From JAFAMS01 sp963715815 (GTDB lineage: Bacteria; Vulcanimicrobiota; Vulcanimicrobiia; Vulcanimicrobiales; Vulcanimicrobiaceae): a stretch of 64,000 bases of DNA. A model generated the notes under the pieces. That model saw nothing but the letters and a program-made list of their open reading frames with translations, was not told where the DNA came from and did not search any database. Shown piece by piece: positions 62,914 to 64,000 of the stretch. Location of the stretch: contig OY970278.1 in assembly GCA_963715815.1 (NCBI GenBank), positions 310,001-374,000 of the forward strand, read 5' to 3'. The position numbers were made by a program, and so were the translations under genes. Every line of letters begins with the position of its first letter. Position 1 is the first letter of the stretch.

Positions 62914-64000
62914 GCCTTTGGTTCCTCTCGTTTGACCGCGCGGCGTAAGGCCGCGATTAGCTCCCGAAACTGATCTTCGAAGACTTCGTAACCTTTTACC
63001 GTTGTCGCGGCAATGCCGAGATTCCATTTCCGTCCGCCGCCGCTAAGCTTCACGTACAAGCGCGCGGGCAGAAAATAGAATGCCGTGCACAAGCCGGTCA
63101 GCAACACGAGAGCGCCGATACCAACCAGTCCCATCCCGGGATCGTAGCGATACTGAAAGCCGCTATAGATAGCGTAGCGCGGAACGGAGAGGCGGTAGCC
63201 TCCGCCAAGATCGATCGACGAACCAACCGGGATCATACCGGACGCCATCGCAGTGTCGCCCGCGATCATTCGCACGACGACTGCGGGATTGTTCGGACGG
63301 GGATCTGCGGTCGGACGTCCGGTCTTCGGATCGATCGTCCCGATGAATTGATCGTACTCGAGCGCGCGGTCGCCGCCGACCGAGAATGAATCGCCTTCCT
63401 TTAAAAGGTCGCTCGGCGAGTTCGGCGTGACGTGGCCGTCCTTCGTGAGAACGAACTGAGCGCCGAATCCATAGGCGGCCTGATAGTAAAGCGTCCCGTC
63501 GATGTCGAGCGGATGATTGACGCGAATCGTCGCGGAGCGCGCGACGCCGTCTTTCCCGACGTACTGCACCTGCGAGACGTAGTCGATTGGCTGATAGACC
63601 AGTCCGGCTTTGGTTTGAATCGGATCGTAACGATAGTTGAAGTGGTCGAGTTTGATCTGCGCGCCGGTTTGCGGAATCGTTGCCGTCGCTCCAGTGAGGA
63701 TCGGCATCTCACCGCTGAATCCGCGCGCCCAATACCATGTCGTCCCGGCTGCGATGATCACGAAACCGATGTGCGCAACGAGAACGCCGCGCCGCGCCCA
63801 GTTATGGCGATCTGCGAACGTCCATTCTTCGCCGCCTAGCTCGCGCTTGCGCACGAACCATCCCGTAGAGCGGAAAAACTGCTCGATGCGATCGCGAATC
63901 TCGCGCTCGTCGCCTTCGACCGCGATCGTTGCGTGGAGCGGGATACGATCGATCGTTACCGCGCGCAATGGCGGAAGCCGTGCCGGTATCACGCGTTTAA
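62904..64000 (-). CDS. resB: Cytochrome c biogenesis protein ResB (5' end cut by window edge)
   Basis: The visible 365 codons match the latter part of ResB: HNWARRGVLVAHIGFVIIAAG (third helix), GFSGEMPILTGATATIPQTG, a large periplasmic domain, and the last helix VGIGALVLLTGLCTAFYFLPA near the C-terminus, followed by RLYVKLSGGGRKWNLGI. The frame stays open to the window edge, and the usual first two helices are not seen, so the start lies beyond 64000. A GTG at 63992 is in frame but would give a truncated protein. Partner of CcsA in the same operon. Confidence 0.9.
   Translation of the reverse strand, partial: KRVIPARLPPLRAVTIDRIPLHATIAVEGDEREIRDRIEQFFRSTGWFVRKRELGGEEWTFADRHNWARRGVLVAHIGFVIIAAGTTWYWARGFSGEMPILTGATATIPQTGAQIKLDHFNYRYDPIQTKAGLVYQPIDYVSQVQYVGKDGVARSATIRVNHPLDIDGTLYYQAAYGFGAQFVLTKDGHVTPNSPSDLLKEGDSFSVGGDRALEYDQFIGTIDPKTGRPTADPRPNNPAVVVRMIAGDTAMASGMIPVGSSIDLGGGYRLSVPRYAIYSGFQYRYDPGMGLVGIGALVLLTGLCTAFYFLPARLYVKLSGGGRKWNLGIAATTVKGYEVFEDQFRELIAALRRAVKREEPKACN

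Noticed and set aside
1..64000. Mobile element, prophage, CRISPR or defence island
   Set aside because: No transposase, integrase, att-like repeat, spacer array or defence-type gene was found; composition is fairly even apart from the somewhat AT-richer gene at 25721-26599.

Overview
The window is a densely packed, high-GC (estimated by eye near 60%) bacterial chromosome segment with about 50 protein genes. I recognised no tRNA, rRNA, CRISPR array, transposase or phage gene, and no gene-free stretch longer than about 215 bases. LptB, lipoproteins and a predicted secreted beta-strand-rich protein point to a two-membrane organism. The gene set (UbiD/UbiA-type menaquinone genes, type 2 IPP isomerase, pnp next to rpsO, a large secreted HExxHxxGxxHNF protease, a fused cytochrome b-c protein) would fit a poorly cultured lineage such as Candidatus Eremiobacterota (WPS-2). 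That placement is inference and cannot be proven from this sequence alone.

Layout. 0-6 kb (minus): ubiD, ubiA, a Tat-exported substrate-binding protein, an M48-like/RDD membrane protein and a quinone oxidoreductase. ubiA and the binding protein each carry an apparent single-base frameshift. 6-12 kb: GNAT, VOC, pnp, rpsO and a big secreted metalloprotease. 12-18 kb: Rieske ferredoxin, IPP isomerase, then a plus-strand cluster of envelope proteins (two SGNH lipoproteins, a DJ-1-like protein, a secreted strand-rich protein). 18-26 kb: nicotinate phosphoribosyltransferase, PolX, hybrid histidine kinase, MgtC and IlvE. 26-39.9 kb (minus): a secreted TonB-C-like protein, a VOC protein, a formate dehydrogenase operon (fdhA with an in-frame UGA read as selenocysteine, fdhE, fdhB, nrfD, fdhD), multicopper oxidase, phospholipase C-like phosphoesterase, lptB, a TPR/ATP-grasp-like protein and a beta-lactamase-like hydrolase. 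39.9-44 kb: a BMP-type nucleoside ABC importer. 44-47.5 kb: AI-2E family transporter, arginase, a TonB-like protein and a glutaredoxin. 47.4-55.3 kb (minus): a tetrapyrrole operon encoding every step from glutamyl-tRNA to sirohydrochlorin in five ORFs, two of them fusions, with mobA inserted. 55-64 kb: GT39 glycosyltransferase, Rieske/cytochrome b-c, SelO, M20 peptidase and the CcsA/ResB cytochrome c assembly pair (ResB runs off the window).

How the genes fit together. Formate dehydrogenase (Mo-bis-MGD, selenocysteine) would pass electrons through FdhB and NrfD to a menaquinone made with UbiD/UbiA. The Rieske/cytochrome b-c complex would reoxidise the quinol. CcsA/ResB attach haem to c-type cytochromes, the tetrapyrrole operon makes the haem or sirohaem precursor, and MobA, FdhD and FdhE mature the dehydrogenase. 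This window therefore looks like a respiratory-chain region. The selenocysteine machinery (selA, selB, selC, selD) must lie elsewhere.

Most notable: the UGA plus hairpin in fdhA; the SirC-HemC and CobA-HemD fusions; several proteins with the expected catalytic residue replaced (M48-like, DJ-1-like, one SGNH protein, the beta-lactamase-like protein, cytochrome b PEWY); three to four single-base frameshifts; and three convergent gene pairs whose stop codons share the self-complementary tetramer CTAG.
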